Part shown: positions 24,458 to 35,194 of the stretch, piece by piece
Numbering within the stretch: position 1 is the stretch's first letter
Layout of the letters: every line of letters starts with the position of its first letter
Source: Rhodococcus sp. 06-462-5
GTDB lineage: Bacteria; Actinomycetota; Actinomycetes; Mycobacteriales; Mycobacteriaceae
Length of the DNA: 64,000 nucleotides
Assembly: GCF_002258315.1 (NCBI RefSeq)
Contig: NZ_NOYD01000013.1
Span: 62,001-126,000 of the forward strand
Direction of reading: 5' to 3'
Notes under the pieces: generated by a model
The model's input: only the letters and a program-made list of their open reading frames with translations
Database searches by the model: none
Told to the model about the DNA's origin: nothing
Translations under genes and position numbers: made by a program

Positions 24458-24925
24458 TCAGGCGTAGCGGGCAGCCAGGTTCCGCAGTGTGCTCGTGATG
24501 CCCTGCGCGTTCTTCTGCGGCATCTTGAACAGTTCGAGCACCTTGGGGACCTTGGCGGTGCCGTACTTGAAGCTCTCGGTGACCGTGGTCAGCCCCGGCT
24601 GCTTCTCCTCGAACTCCCAGCGCCAGCTGTGGCCCATCGGGTGCTGCCACTCGACGACCTTGTGCTTGTCGGCGTCGACGAACTCGGTGACGGTGCTGGT
24701 GATCTTGTAGGGCACGCCGTACTGCTTCATGCCGACGGAGAATTTCGCCCCCGTGCTGAGTCGATCGGGACCGCGGACGGTGTCCTTGACCGTGCCGGAT
24801 CCATCGAGCTCACCGTGCCGGGTCGGATCGGCCACGATGGCGAACAGTTCGGATGCCGGTGCCCGCACTTCGGTCTGACGGGTGACCTGCTGCGGGCCGC
24901 TGTCGATACTTCTGATGTCTGCCAT
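24458..24925 (-). CDS. SRPBCC-family (polyketide cyclase-like) protein
   Basis: A 155-residue START/Bet v1-like protein: QTEVRAPASELFAIVADPTRHGELDGSGTV is the first strand and helix, then VVEWQHPMGHSWRWEFEE and a long C-terminal helix. Such proteins bind hydrophobic ligands in a cavity; the ligand here is unknown. Start ATG 24925 (MADIRSIDSGP). A longer in-frame version to 25096 would overlap the divergent LysE gene and is rejected. It lies 21 nt before the DinB-like gene and is probably co-transcribed with it. Confidence 0.82.
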   Translation of the reverse strand: MADIRSIDSGPQQVTRQTEVRAPASELFAIVADPTRHGELDGSGTVKDTVRGPDRLSTGAKFSVGMKQYGVPYKITSTVTEFVDADKHKVVEWQHPMGHSWRWEFEEKQPGLTTVTESFKYGTAKVPKVLELFKMPQKNAQGITSTLRNLAARYA

Positions 24926-25007
24926 CTCGTTCTCGTACCCTGCTTTTGCCCGTTCGACACCAACAGCCGGCCCGAATCGGAGTTGACGGCCGTAGTTCAA
25001 TGAACGC

Positions 25008-25634
25008 ATGTCCTGGTCAGTGTGGCTCGCCTTTCTCGGCGCGAGCATCGTCATCAGTCTCTCCCCCGGCGCCGGTGCCATCGCGTCGATGTCCACCGGG
25101 CTCCGCTATGGCCTGCGCCGCGGATACTGGAACATCTTCGGTCTGCAGATCGGTCTGCTCCTGCAGATCGGCGTCGTCGCCGTCGGACTGGGTGCAGTCC
25201 TCGCCAGCTCGGCGCTCGCGTTCACTGCCATCAAGTGGTTCGGTGTCGCGTACCTGGTCTACCTGGGCATTCGGCAGTGGCGTGCAGCCCCGACCGACGT
25301 CGCCGACGCCCCGGCAGTGGCTGATCGCGGAACGACGATGCTGGCCCGAGGATTCCTGGTCAACGCCAGCAACCCGAAAGCCGTCGTCTTCATGGTCGCG
25401 GTGCTCCCCCAGTTCCTCGACCCGACGCGACCTCTCGTCGTTCAGTACCTGGTGATCGCCGCCACGATGGTCGCGGTCGACATGCTGGTGATGACGGGGT
25501 ACACCTCACTCGCCTCGCGGGTGCTGCGCTTGATGAAATCGCAGCGCCAGCAGAAGACGATGAACCGCACGTTCGCCGGGCTGTTCTTTGCCGCCGCGAC
25601 GTTCTTGGCGACCGTTCGGCGCGTGACTCCGTGA
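25008..25634 (+). CDS. LysE/RhtB-family amino acid exporter
   Basis: A 208-residue membrane protein with six predicted helices. It has the family signature SPGAGAIASMSTGLRYGLRRG after the first helix, WFGVAYLVYLGIRQWR, and GFLVNASNPKAVVFMVAVLPQF. The family exports amino acids such as homoserine, threonine or lysine, but the substrate cannot be read from the sequence. ATG 25008. Its stop overlaps the start of a 53-residue gene by 4 nt. Confidence 0.88.
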   Translation: MSWSVWLAFLGASIVISLSPGAGAIASMSTGLRYGLRRGYWNIFGLQIGLLLQIGVVAVGLGAVLASSALAFTAIKWFGVAYLVYLGIRQWRAAPTDVADAPAVADRGTTMLARGFLVNASNPKAVVFMVAVLPQFLDPTRPLVVQYLVIAATMVAVDMLVMTGYTSLASRVLRLMKSQRQQKTMNRTFAGLFFAAATFLATVRRVTP

Positions 25635-25792
25635 GGAAGTATCGCGTGATCATGAAGAATGCCCTCGGCGGCGATCCGATTCCACTGGGACTGTTCGACA
25701 CACTCCTCGAGGCCAACACTTGGATCCAGGACGTCGGCAAGCGAGATGAGCACGAACTGGGCACCTATACGGTCGAAGTTGTCGACGAGTGA
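25631..25792 (+). CDS. 53-residue conserved-looking small protein
   Basis: GTG 25631 overlaps the LysE stop (GTGA), and its own TGA overlaps the YchJ start (GTGA). This gapless chain of three genes strongly implies translation. The protein reads MRKYRVIMKNALGGDP, then PLGLFDTLLEANTWIQDVG and a Tyr/Val-rich end (ELGTYTVEVVDE). The alternation fits a small beta-alpha-beta fold with a central amphipathic helix (LLEANTWIQDVG). I do not recognise a family, and the function is unknown. Confidence 0.7.
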   Translation: MRKYRVIMKNALGGDPIPLGLFDTLLEANTWIQDVGKRDEHELGTYTVEVVDE

Positions 25793-26172
25793 GCGGGCGG
25801 TGTCCGTGTTCGAGTGGTGACACGTTCGACGCGTGTTGCGAGCCCTATCTGCGCGGCGATGCGAGCGCGCCGACGGCGGAGAAGCTGATGCGATCGCGGT
25901 TCACTGCGTTCGCCGTCGGCGATGTGGCCTATCTTCGCGCATCGTGGCATCCCGACACCTCACCGGCCGAGCTGGAGTTGGACCCCGATCAGCGGTGGTA
26001 TCGACTCGACGTTCTCGCAGCCGACGCCGGTGGGTTGTTCGACGACGCGGGAACCGTCGAGTTCCGAGCCCGGTACAAGCATCCCGACGGGGCGGGCTCG
26101 ACGAATGAGCTGAGCCGCTTCGTCCGCGTGGACGGCCGGTGGCTCTACCTCGACGGGATCGTCTCGAGCTAG
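25789..26172 (+). CDS. YchJ-family SEC-C motif protein (UPF0225)
   Basis: A 127-residue protein with an N-terminal zinc-binding SEC-C motif (CPCSSGDTFDACCEPYLRG, residues 5-23). A NTF2-like YchJ domain follows: AEKLMRSRFTAFAVGDVAYL, SWHPDTSP, TVEFRARYK and SRFVRVDGRWLYLDG. The function is unknown. GTG 25789 overlaps the preceding small gene by 4 nt. It converges on the DUF5997 gene with a 4-nt overlap at the stops. Confidence 0.9.
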   Translation: MSGRCPCSSGDTFDACCEPYLRGDASAPTAEKLMRSRFTAFAVGDVAYLRASWHPDTSPAELELDPDQRWYRLDVLAADAGGLFDDAGTVEFRARYKHPDGAGSTNELSRFVRVDGRWLYLDGIVSS

Positions 26173-26585
26173 AGGTTGCGCAGCTTTGTCGGTCGGTTGC
26201 CCGAGGTACGACGCGCTTCCTGCTTCTCCTTGATGCGTTCGGCATCCTTGCGCACCTGAATCTGGGTGCGACGCTCGCGAACGAGCCACTGGGGCGGGCT
26301 GGCGACGAGCTCGGCGATTGCCTCTGTGGTCAGCGCTTCGGTGACACCGCCGCGGGCCAGCCCCGCAATGGACACCCCGAGCTTCTTGGCGATGACGTCG
26401 CGCGGGAAGGGGCCGTTGGTCTGCAGGTCGGTCAACCACTGCGGCGGATCGCTGCGCAGTGTGTCCAGTTCGGACCGGCTGATCATCGAGTTCTGGAATT
26501 CTTCGGGTGCTGCGGGAAGGTAGATGCCGAGCTTGTTCGCCGCGGTCAATGGCTTCATGGTCTGCTGCTTGTTCTCCGGGCTCAC
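26169..26585 (-). CDS. DUF5997-family protein
   Basis: A 138-residue hydrophilic protein resembling the actinobacterial DUF5997 family, with MKPLTAANKLGIYLPAAPEEF, SRSELDTLRSDPPQWLTDLQ and a basic C-terminus (RKDAERIKEKQEARRTSGN). The repeated PPQWL segment occurs twice (about residues 48 and 99), suggesting an internal duplication. GTG 26585 is preceded by TAAGCT and 6 nt with no Shine-Dalgarno, so it looks leaderless. It is divergent from a LysR gene, an arrangement I recall from related genomes. Function unknown. Confidence 0.8.
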   Translation of the reverse strand: MSPENKQQTMKPLTAANKLGIYLPAAPEEFQNSMISRSELDTLRSDPPQWLTDLQTNGPFPRDVIAKKLGVSIAGLARGGVTEALTTEAIAELVASPPQWLVRERRTQIQVRKDAERIKEKQEARRTSGNRPTKLRNL

Positions 26586-26663
26586 CGGACCAGCTTATCC
26601 GGCCGTCGGCGCTCTCGACGCCACCGTCCCTCACTGCCCTCCTCGTCCCATAGGCTCGACATC

Positions 26664-27647
26664 GTGAACATCGATGTGCAGACACTGCGCTGGTACGCGG
26701 CGGTGGCGCAGCAACTGCATTTCGCGCGCGCTGCTCAGTCGCTCGGAATCTCGCGGATCCGCTTGAGCAAGGCGATCGTGGAACTCGAGGAACAGCTCGG
26801 CGTCGACCTGTTCGTGCCCGGAGCATCCCCCACCGAGCTCACCGCGGAAGGCCGCGATCTGCTCGAGCGGGCGCTGGTGGACATCGCCGAGGACGATCGG
26901 CTCTCGGAACTCGCGCAGGTCGCTGCTGCCGAGCCGACGACGTTCACCATCGGATACGCCGAAGGTGTGACGCTGACGAAGTGGACACGCATCTGGGCGG
27001 ATCGGTTCCCCGACGTCACGCTGTCCGTGGTGGCGACGACGCCGCAGACACAGGTGTCGGCCCTGCGCGACGGAACGGTCGATGTGAGCTTCGTTCGTCC
27101 GCCGATCGATCGTGATGGGCTCAACGCGATCGGTCTGTACCAGGAAGTGCAGGTGGTGGTGGTCCCGAAAGACCACGCCGTCGCCGCGTTCGATGCGGTC
27201 ACCGCGACCGATCTCGCCGACGAGCATCTGCTCGCCGAACCAGCGACCGTGCCCGAATGGGCAGCGGTAGCAACCGAACTCGTTGCCGGGAATCGACCTG
27301 CACTGCCGCCGATGAATTCCGTTGCCGAGACGTTCGAGTACGTGGCCGCCGGGCTGGGGGTGGCGATCGTGCCGCACTCGGTCGCTCGATTCAACGCCCG
27401 CAAGGACCTCGTCTACCGCCCGGTGACCGACGTCGAGCAGTCGCAGATTGCACTGGCTTGGGTCGCCGAACGCGAGGACGACCGCATCGAGGAATTCATC
27501 GGTATCGTCCGCGGCCGCTCGACCCGCAGTTCACGCGGACCGTCGGACGAGGCACCGGTCAAGAAGAAGAAAGCGCACCCCTCCAAACCTGCTCGCCCCG
27601 TTGCCAAGACGAAGACGAACGCCCGACGCAGCGGGAAGCGTCGCTGA
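26664..27647 (+). CDS. LysR-family transcriptional regulator with basic tail
   Basis: A 327-residue LTTR. The N-terminal winged helix is LRWYAAVAQQLHFARAAQSL, GISRIRLSKAIVELEEQLGV and DLFVP. The effector domain begins near residue 90 (TTFTIGYAEGVTLTKWTRIW). Unusual is a roughly 45-residue C-terminal tail rich in Lys, Arg and Pro (VKKKKAHPSKPARPVAKTK) that may add non-specific DNA binding. GTG 26664 follows TAGGCT by 7 nt, a leaderless-type start. Only 78 bp separate it from the divergent DUF5997 gene, its likely target. The effector is unknown. Confidence 0.85.
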   Translation: MNIDVQTLRWYAAVAQQLHFARAAQSLGISRIRLSKAIVELEEQLGVDLFVPGASPTELTAEGRDLLERALVDIAEDDRLSELAQVAAAEPTTFTIGYAEGVTLTKWTRIWADRFPDVTLSVVATTPQTQVSALRDGTVDVSFVRPPIDRDGLNAIGLYQEVQVVVVPKDHAVAAFDAVTATDLADEHLLAEPATVPEWAAVATELVAGNRPALPPMNSVAETFEYVAAGLGVAIVPHSVARFNARKDLVYRPVTDVEQSQIALAWVAEREDDRIEEFIGIVRGRSTRSSRGPSDEAPVKKKKAHPSKPARPVAKTKTNARRSGKRR

Positions 27648-27677
27648 CGTCTGCATCTCGCTCCGCCCCGAATCCAT

Positions 27678-27693
27678 GAGAACGTGTGTTCGA
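27678..27693. promoter_or_regulatory. LexA (SOS) box upstream of the DUF222-HNH gene
   Basis: GAGAACGTGTGTTCGA matches the actinobacterial SOS box TCGAACRNNNGTTCGA at all positions except the first two: 10 of 12 half-site bases plus R. It lies 34-49 bp upstream of the ATG and immediately before the promoter, suitable for LexA repression. Confidence 0.7.
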
Positions 27694-27697
27694 GAGT

Positions 27698-27720
27698 TTG
27701 TCGGTGGGTCGCGGTAGATT
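27698..27720 (+). promoter_or_regulatory. RecA-NDp (PafBC-type) DNA-damage promoter
   Basis: TTGTCGGTG (27698-27706), exactly 8 nt, then TAGATT (27715-27720) fits the mycobacterial RecA-NDp consensus TTGTCRGTG-N8-TANNNT, which is activated through PafBC. The -10 ends 6 nt before ATG 27727, predicting a leaderless transcript. Confidence 0.75.
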
Positions 27721-27726
27721 CTGTTC

Positions 27727-29601
<1,875 letters not shown>

Positions 29602-29654
29602 CGGTCCGAACCAGTCTCAGAGCACAGCCCTGCCTACACCCGCGTCGGGATCTT

Positions 29655-29837
29655 TCAGCGAACCGGGTGACGCTTTCGATTGTGAATCAAAACAGCTGTT
29701 CCGAGTCCCACCGACATCAACAGAAGCGGTGCGGCGATGACAAGGGAAGCGTCGATGGCCAGAAACAGAATGAGAAGCAACGCTGCTGCCAGGAAATAGA
29801 CTGCTGCGAAACGTGGAGTCCACAGGACGGAGTCCAT
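29655..29837 (-). CDS. Small membrane protein, 60 residues
   Basis: Two hydrophobic segments (about residues 12-27 and 30-50) and a basic C-terminus (HNRKRHPVR). ATG 29837 follows a perfect ribosome site (AAGGAGG, 5 nt spacer), the main reason to accept this short gene over the GTG 6 nt upstream. It stands alone, convergent with the DUF222-HNH gene. No family is recognised. Confidence 0.65.
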   Translation of the reverse strand: MDSVLWTPRFAAVYFLAAALLLILFLAIDASLVIAAPLLLMSVGLGTAVLIHNRKRHPVR

Positions 29838-29902
29838 TCCCACCTCCTTGCGCGTACGAACTACGTGTCGTTACCGAAGGTAACCGAAAGGAGCCGGGAG
29901 CA

Positions 29903-30277
29903 CTAGAGGCCCAGGCCCCGCAGTCTGTCGATTTCACGACGATCGCGCTTGGTGGGCCTGCCTGCCCCTCGATCACGCCTCGGTACGGAAGCCAGAACTT
30001 CTTTCGGTGGCGGCGGCGGACTGCGATCGATCAAGCACTCGGGAACGACCGCTGCGCCTACTCGTTTGGTGATGGCCCGCACCACGACGACGATCTTCTC
30101 GACTCCGTCGGCCCGCAGTCTGATCTCGTCGTCCGGGCCGATGCGATGCCCGGGTTTGGCGGGAGTTCCGTTGACGCGGACGTGCCCGCCGCGGCAGGCA
30201 GCAGCCGCGGCAGACCGCGTCTTGAACAACCGAACCGCCCAGATCCAACTGTCGAGGCGGACGCTCTGAACTTCCAT
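29903..30277 (-). CDS. S4-domain RNA-binding protein (Hsp15-like)
   Basis: A 124-residue protein with an N-terminal S4 fold: VRLDSWIWAVRLFKTRSAA, GGHVRVNGTPAKPGHRI, DEIRLRADG. This is the arrangement of Hsp15 (HslR), which binds stalled 50S subunits carrying nascent chains in E. coli. The C-terminus is basic and Pro-rich (DRSPPPPPKEV; RPTKRDRREIDRLRGLG). It lies 34 nt after nadC and is probably the last gene of the nadABC transcript. Its role here is inferred from family only. Confidence 0.85.
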   Translation of the reverse strand: MEVQSVRLDSWIWAVRLFKTRSAAAAACRGGHVRVNGTPAKPGHRIGPDDEIRLRADGVEKIVVVVRAITKRVGAAVVPECLIDRSPPPPPKEVLASVPRRDRGAGRPTKRDRREIDRLRGLGL

Positions 30278-30311
30278 CTTCGAAAGATTTCCTCACATTG
30301 CGAGGCTCGAC

Positions 30312-31187
30312 TCACATGTCCAGGCCGAGATCGAGCACTGTCACCGAGTGTGTCAGACCGCCCACCGCGAGGAAGTCCACCCCCGTGCGCGCGTAGTCCC
30401 GTGCCACGTCGACGGTCAGGCCACCCGAGGATTCCAGCTTCGTTTGCGGCGCGAACGTGTCGCGGCGCTGCACCGCCATCTGCGTCTGCCACAGCGCGAA
30501 GTTGTCCAGCAGAACCAGTTCGACGTTCTCCGCCAGCACTTGGTCGAGTTGCTCGAGGCTGTCGACCTCGACCTCGCACGCGATGTCGGGAGCCGCAGCC
30601 CGCACCGCGTTCAAGGCAGCGACGACCGAACCGGCTGCCGCCACGTGATTGTCCTTGATGAGCGCGGCATCTCCCAGACCCATCCGATGATTGACGCCGC
30701 CGCCGGCACGAACGGCGTACTTCTGCAGTGAACGCAACCCCGGCAACGTCTTTCGGCTGTCTCGGATCTTGCACTCGGTGTCGGCGACCTCGGCGACCCA
30801 GCCTGCCGTCGCAGTGGCGATCCCCGAGAGGTGACAGACGATGTTGAGCATCGTGCGTTCGGCGGTGAGCAGACCCCGAGTCGGGGCATCGACCGTCAGG
30901 ACGGCCTGTCCCGGTTCGACCTCGGATCCGTCCTCGATGCGATGCACGACGGAGTATCCGCCGGTTCCGATCACCTCGTCGAGAACCAGGAGACCGACAT
31001 CGATTCCGGCGATCGTGCCGAAGTGACGCGAGACCACCGATGCCGTGGTGACGGCATTTTCGGGAACCGTTGCCAGCGTGGTGATGTCGGGTCCGTACCG
31101 CAGGTCCTCGTCGAGCGCGGTCCGGATCAGCGCGAGTACCTCGGCGCGATCGACGCCCGGGTTCACCTCGTTCGGGGTGTCGCTCAT
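30312..31187 (-). CDS. nadC: Nicotinate-nucleotide pyrophosphorylase (carboxylating)
   Basis: NadC, the quinolinate phosphoribosyltransferase, makes nicotinate mononucleotide from quinolinate and PRPP. The 291-residue protein has ERTMLNIVCHLSGIAT, the active-site strand KIRDSRKTLPGLR, KYAVRAGGGVNHRMGL, LIKDNHVAAAG, CEVEVDSLEQ and TKLESSGGLTVD. Start ATG 31187 is 1 nt beyond the nadB stop region, so nadB and nadC are tightly coupled. It is the third gene of nadABC. Confidence 0.96.
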   Translation of the reverse strand: MSDTPNEVNPGVDRAEVLALIRTALDEDLRYGPDITTLATVPENAVTTASVVSRHFGTIAGIDVGLLVLDEVIGTGGYSVVHRIEDGSEVEPGQAVLTVDAPTRGLLTAERTMLNIVCHLSGIATATAGWVAEVADTECKIRDSRKTLPGLRSLQKYAVRAGGGVNHRMGLGDAALIKDNHVAAAGSVVAALNAVRAAAPDIACEVEVDSLEQLDQVLAENVELVLLDNFALWQTQMAVQRRDTFAPQTKLESSGGLTVDVARDYARTGVDFLAVGGLTHSVTVLDLGLDM

Positions 31188-31188
31188 G

Positions 31189-32757
31189 TCAATGTGCTCC
31201 CGTCATCACATCGTCGTTCACTATCGTCAACCGTCCATCGAGATCTCGTTCGACGAACAGACTGCGGCGTTGCGCCGGATCGCTTTCCGGGACATCGCGT
31301 CGGGTATGACACCCTCTGCTCTCGCGACGCTCGGACGCGGCCAGCACGATCACCTCCGCCGCAGCGGTCAACGCCGCGTCCTCGACCGCGCGCGCATCGA
31401 CCGGTGGTTCCGATACCACGCCGTGCGCCAGAATACGTTGCGCTGCAGCAAGACCCGTTGCATCTCGTACGACGCCGACCTCCGCGGTCATGGTGCGCTG
31501 CAGCACTTCGCGGTCGATACGACGGTACGTGGGCAACGCGACATCCGAAATGCCGCCGGTGCGGCCCACCCGTTCGGCAGCCACGCCGGCCGCACGCTCG
31601 CCGACGACGAGACCCTCGAGCAGACTGTTCGACGCCAACCTGTTGGCACCGTGCAGCCCGGTGCGCGCCACTTCGCCTGCGGCGAGCAAGCCGGGAACCG
31701 AGGTGCGTCCGGAGGTATCCGTCGCCACGCCCCCGCACGAATAGTGCGCTGCAGGTGCCACCGGAATCAGGTCCGTCGCCGGATCGACACCGGCATCCAG
31801 GCAGGAGGCGGTCACGGTCGGGAACCGTTCGTGGACGCGTTCGACCGTGCGGGCGTCCAACAGCACGTGGTCGTCACCGCTGACGTGCAGCAGTTCGGCG
31901 ATGGCGCGGGACACCACGTCGCGTGGCGCGAGGTCACCGAGCGGGTGCACTCCCGCCATGAAGGGCCTGCCGGCGACATCGAGAAGCCGAGCGCCCTCTC
32001 CTCGCACCGCCTCGCTGATCAACGGGCGGCGGCCCGTGGACCCGGCGGCGAACAGCACCGTCGGATGGAACTGCACGAATTCCAGATCCGCGATCCGGGC
32101 ACCGGCGTCGAGCGCGAGCGCAATGCCGTCGGCCGTCGCGCCGGGCGGGTTGGTGCTGCACGAGAAGAGTTGCCCCAGTCCGCCGGTGGCGAGCAGCACC
32201 GTCGGGCAATGAACGACGCCGACGCCGCGAGGCCCGCGCACGAGGAGACCGACGACCTCGCCGTCGGTGGTCAGCACCCGCAGCGCGGTCGTGTCGAACT
32301 GCACCGTGGGCACCGACGCGTCCAGCGTGCGCTGCACCTCTGCCCCGGTCGCATCTCCCCCGGCGTGAACGATGCGAGAAACGCTGTGGCCGCCCTCGCG
32401 GGTCCGCGCCACCTCGCCGTCTGCCGCCAGGTCGAACTGCGCGCCCGCAGCCTCGAGCGAGGTGATCGCCGCGCGTCCGCCGGACACGATCGAGCGCACC
32501 GCCTCCTCGTCGCACAAACCGGCACCGGCAACGCAGGTGTCGGCCACATGCGAGTCGATCGAATCCTCGAGTTCGGGACCGACGACCGCGATCCCACCCT
32601 GGGCGTATTGCGTCGCGGTGTCGGTGGACCGACCCTTACTGACGGTCATCACCCGCAGGCCGCGTGCCGCTGCGGTGCGGGCCGCGGTGAGGCCGGCAAT
32701 TCCGCCGCCGACGACGACCAGATCGGTCGCGGTTTCCCACGCGACCGATGGATTCAC
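31189..32757 (-). CDS. nadB: L-aspartate oxidase
   Basis: NadB is a flavoenzyme that oxidises aspartate to iminoaspartate for quinolinate synthesis. The 522-residue protein has the FAD motif [81 protein letters not shown] and [18 protein letters not shown]. Start GTG 32757 overlaps the nadA stop (GTGA). A reading frame extending to 33465 lies inside nadA and is rejected. The C-terminal 60 residues are helical and variable. Confidence 0.95.
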   Translation of the reverse strand: MNPSVAWETATDLVVVGGGIAGLTAARTAAARGLRVMTVSKGRSTDTATQYAQGGIAVVGPELEDSIDSHVADTCVAGAGLCDEEAVRSIVSGGRAAITSLEAAGAQFDLAADGEVARTREGGHSVSRIVHAGGDATGAEVQRTLDASVPTVQFDTTALRVLTTDGEVVGLLVRGPRGVGVVHCPTVLLATGGLGQLFSCSTNPPGATADGIALALDAGARIADLEFVQFHPTVLFAAGSTGRRPLISEAVRGEGARLLDVAGRPFMAGVHPLGDLAPRDVVSRAIAELLHVSGDDHVLLDARTVERVHERFPTVTASCLDAGVDPATDLIPVAPAAHYSCGGVATDTSGRTSVPGLLAAGEVARTGLHGANRLASNSLLEGLVVGERAAGVAAERVGRTGGISDVALPTYRRIDREVLQRTMTAEVGVVRDATGLAAAQRILAHGVVSEPPVDARAVEDAALTAAAEVIVLAASERRESRGCHTRRDVPESDPAQRRSLFVERDLDGRLTIVNDDVMTGAH

Positions 32758-33812
32758 TCGCCGCCGCCCGGGGTACCGATCTCGATCATCCGCTGCACCG
32801 ACTTGCTCGCGATGTGTGCGGTTTCGAGGTCGACGTGCACCTCGTCGCGGCCCTCGACCAGGCAGCGCAGCAGAGCCGCAGGGGTGATCATCTTCATGTA
32901 GCCGCACGATGCGCGGTCGTTGACAGCCAGGAAGTCGACCTCGGGTGCCGCCATCCGCAGCTGATGCAGCATGCCGATCTCGGTGGCGACCAGAACCTGC
33001 TTGGACGCGGTGGTGCGGGCAGCATCGAGCATGCCGCCGGTGGAGAGAATCTTGACCTTGTCCGCCGGTACGAATCCCTCGCCCGCGAGGTACAGAGCCG
33101 AAGTGGCGCAACCGCATTCGGGGTGCACGTACAGTTCCGCGTCGGGGTGGGTGCGAGACTTCTCGGCCAACTCGTCGCCGTTGATGCCGGCGTGAACGTG
33201 GCATTCTCCGGCCCAGATGTGCAGGTTCTCGCGCCCGGTGACGCGCTTGACGTGCGCGCCGAGGAACTGATCGGGCAGGAAGAGGATGTCGCGGCCCGGA
33301 TCGATCGACTCGACCACCTCGACGGCGTTCGACGAGGTGCAGCAGATGTCGGTCAGCGCCTTGATCTCGGCGGTGGTGTTGACGTACGAGACGACGACGG
33401 CCTCCGGGAAATCTGCCTTCCATTCGCGGAGTTGCTCTGCGGTGATGGAATCCGCGAGGGAGCAACCGGCTCGCTGGTCGGGGATGAGGACCGTCTTCTG
33501 CGGGCTCAGGATCTTCGCGGTCTCGGCCATGAAGTGGACGCCGCAGAACACGATGGTGTCCTCGGATACCTCGGCGGCGATGCGCGAGAGCGCGAGAGAG
33601 TCACCGACATGATCGGCGACATCCTGTATCGCAGGCAGTTGGTAGTTGTGTGCGAGCAGCGTCGCACCGCGCAGATCGGCGAGACGTCGGACCTCGGCGG
33701 CCCATTCCGGTGTTGCCTCGACTCCCCCGTAGCCACCGGCTCCGTCGACGATGTCGCGAACTCCGGCGAATGCCGAGTCCAGGGTGTTCACCCGGGTAGC
33801 GCTGCTGGTCAT
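32754..33812 (-). CDS. nadA: Quinolinate synthase
   Basis: NadA condenses iminoaspartate with dihydroxyacetone phosphate to quinolinate using a [4Fe-4S] cluster. The 352-residue protein shows [86 protein letters not shown] and [15 protein letters not shown], with cysteines for the cluster. ATG 33812 follows AAGGAG with a 7-nt spacer. It heads nadABC and faces the NrtR-like gene across 79 bp that hold a strong palindrome. Confidence 0.96.
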   Translation of the reverse strand: MTSSATRVNTLDSAFAGVRDIVDGAGGYGGVEATPEWAAEVRRLADLRGATLLAHNYQLPAIQDVADHVGDSLALSRIAAEVSEDTIVFCGVHFMAETAKILSPQKTVLIPDQRAGCSLADSITAEQLREWKADFPEAVVVSYVNTTAEIKALTDICCTSSNAVEVVESIDPGRDILFLPDQFLGAHVKRVTGRENLHIWAGECHVHAGINGDELAEKSRTHPDAELYVHPECGCATSALYLAGEGFVPADKVKILSTGGMLDAARTTASKQVLVATEIGMLHQLRMAAPEVDFLAVNDRASCGYMKMITPAALLRCLVEGRDEVHVDLETAHIASKSVQRMIEIGTPGGGE

Positions 33813-33868
33813 GACGGTTCTCCTTCACCGATCATCCGGTCGTCGGTGACCGAATTTCCTCCGAGGGA

Positions 33869-33891
33869 GTTTTCGACCTATGATCGAAAAC
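33869..33891. promoter_or_regulatory. Candidate NrtR operator over the nrtR -10
   Basis: GTTTTCGA (33869-33876) and TCGAAAAC (33884-33891) are perfect 8-bp arms around 7 nt. The spacer contains most of TATGAT (33879-33884), a good -10 for the regulator. The site also sits upstream of nadA on the other strand, so one dimeric protein could control both promoters. Confidence 0.65.
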
Positions 33892-34590
33892 ATGATTCAT
33901 CGTAGCACCGTCCACGAAGTACTCATTGCGGTGTTCCAAGTTCGAGCCTTTTCCGACCCCGATGCCCCGGAACTGGCGGTGCTGCTCTGGCAGCGCGCGC
34001 TCGATCCCGAGGCAGGCACCTGGTCGCTGCCCGGCGGCACACTGCGCGACGACGAGAACCTCGCCGCATCCGCTCGCCGTCAGCTCGCCGAGAAGGTCGA
34101 CGTGCGCTCGGTGGCACACCTCGAGCAACTGTCCGTCTTCAGCGAACCCGAACGCGTGCCGGGAGATCGGCGGATCGCGTCGACCTTCCTGGGCCTGGTG
34201 CCGATCTCGGCCGAGCCGACACTCCCCACCGACACCGCATGGCACCCGGTTTCGGCACTTCCCGACATGTCGTTCGATCACGGAACCGTCGTCGCGCACG
34301 CGAGACATCGATTGGTCGCGAAACTCTCGTACACCAACATCGGATTCGCACTCGCGCCGGTCGATTTCGCGATCTCGTCGCTGCGCGAGATCTACGGTGC
34401 CGCACTCGGATATCAGGTCGATGCCACCAACCTGCAGCGCGTACTGAGCCGGCGCGGTGTCATCGAACCCACCGGACGACGCGCGCCATCGGGCAAGGCC
34501 GGTGGCCGCCCGCCTGCACTGTTCCGCTTCGCCGACAACAGCATTCGAGTAACCGACGAGTTCGCCGCATTGCGCCCGCCGCAGACGTGA
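33892..34590 (+). CDS. nrtR: NUDIX-type regulator of NAD synthesis (NrtR family)
   Basis: NrtR proteins combine a Nudix sensor domain, which binds ADP-ribose or related NAD metabolites, with a C-terminal winged helix. Here the Nudix box is degenerate (GGTLRDDENLAASARRQLAEK: the catalytic REUXEE is RQLAEK), so it is probably non-catalytic. The C-terminal part (LREIYGAALGYQVDATNLQR; VLSRRGVIEPTG; ALFRFADNSIRV) fits the HTH. The gene is divergent from nadABC, and an orthologue lies beside nadA in mycobacteria. I chose ATG 33892, 7 nt after TATGAT (leaderless); ATG 33880 is the alternative. Confidence 0.85.
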   Translation: MIHRSTVHEVLIAVFQVRAFSDPDAPELAVLLWQRALDPEAGTWSLPGGTLRDDENLAASARRQLAEKVDVRSVAHLEQLSVFSEPERVPGDRRIASTFLGLVPISAEPTLPTDTAWHPVSALPDMSFDHGTVVAHARHRLVAKLSYTNIGFALAPVDFAISSLREIYGAALGYQVDATNLQRVLSRRGVIEPTGRRAPSGKAGGRPPALFRFADNSIRVTDEFAALRPPQT

Positions 34591-34600
34591 ACGGCTGCGG

Positions 34601-35194
34601 TCAGTCGGCCCGATTCGAGTCGAACGACGGTGGCGGCGGGGAGAACTCGACATCGAGGTCGTCCGGTTCGGGATCGGTGTGCTGCAGATCGTCGTTGGGG
34701 TTCATCGCCGCCAGCAGCAGGATCACCAGGGACGCCATCAGCGCCTGAACGATCAGCACCAGCGGAGTCTCGATGCTCGGCGCAACAGTGACGATCGATC
34801 CGACGGCAGGGTCGGTGGCCTTCGGAAACCGAAGAGCAGCAATCCCGTTGCCCACCAGGATCGCCGCGACCGAGCCTGCGAGAGCGCCGAGAAAAACGGC
34901 ACCGAACAGCCGCGGTCCTCGTTCCGACCTCCACAACCACCACCCGATCGGGAGAACGAGACCGAGGGCCAAGGACACGAAGGAGAACAGCGCGAGGCCG
35001 TCGAAGCTGTGCAGGCTCTCCCCGGTCAGGGCCGCCCCGCGGTCCTGCGCCACCACGAGCAGCTGCTGCGCCGGTGCCAGGAACCCCCACAGCATCCCGC
35101 CCAGGGCCGACACCGCCACCGAGATTCCGACAACCACCGACAGCACACGAAGGGTGCTGCTCCGCGGTGCTCCGAGATCTTCCGACATGACCAC
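34601..35194 (-). CDS. DUF2567-type membrane protein
   Basis: A 197-residue protein with four predicted helices (about 17-37, 66-88, 94-117 and 144-164) and an acidic, proline-rich C-terminus (PDDLDVEFSPPPPSFDS). Position and size match the DUF2567 membrane protein that follows bioB in mycobacteria. It starts directly at the stop of the preceding small gene (GTG 35194; ATG 35188 is equally possible). It converges on the NrtR gene with 10 bp between. Function unknown. Confidence 0.78.
   Translation of the reverse strand: MVMSEDLGAPRSSTLRVLSVVVGISVAVSALGGMLWGFLAPAQQLLVVAQDRGAALTGESLHSFDGLALFSFVSLALGLVLPIGWWLWRSERGPRLFGAVFLGALAGSVAAILVGNGIAALRFPKATDPAVGSIVTVAPSIETPLVLIVQALMASLVILLLAAMNPNDDLQHTDPEPDDLDVEFSPPPPSFDSNRAD

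Noticed and set aside
31045-32901. 618-codon plus-strand frame across nadB
   Set aside because: Antisense shadow of nadB, whose motifs are complete on the minus strand.
32758-33465. N-terminal extension of NadB by about 236 codons
   Set aside because: The extension lies inside nadA, is Arg-rich and shows no homology; GTG 32757 gives the normal aspartate oxidase N-terminus.
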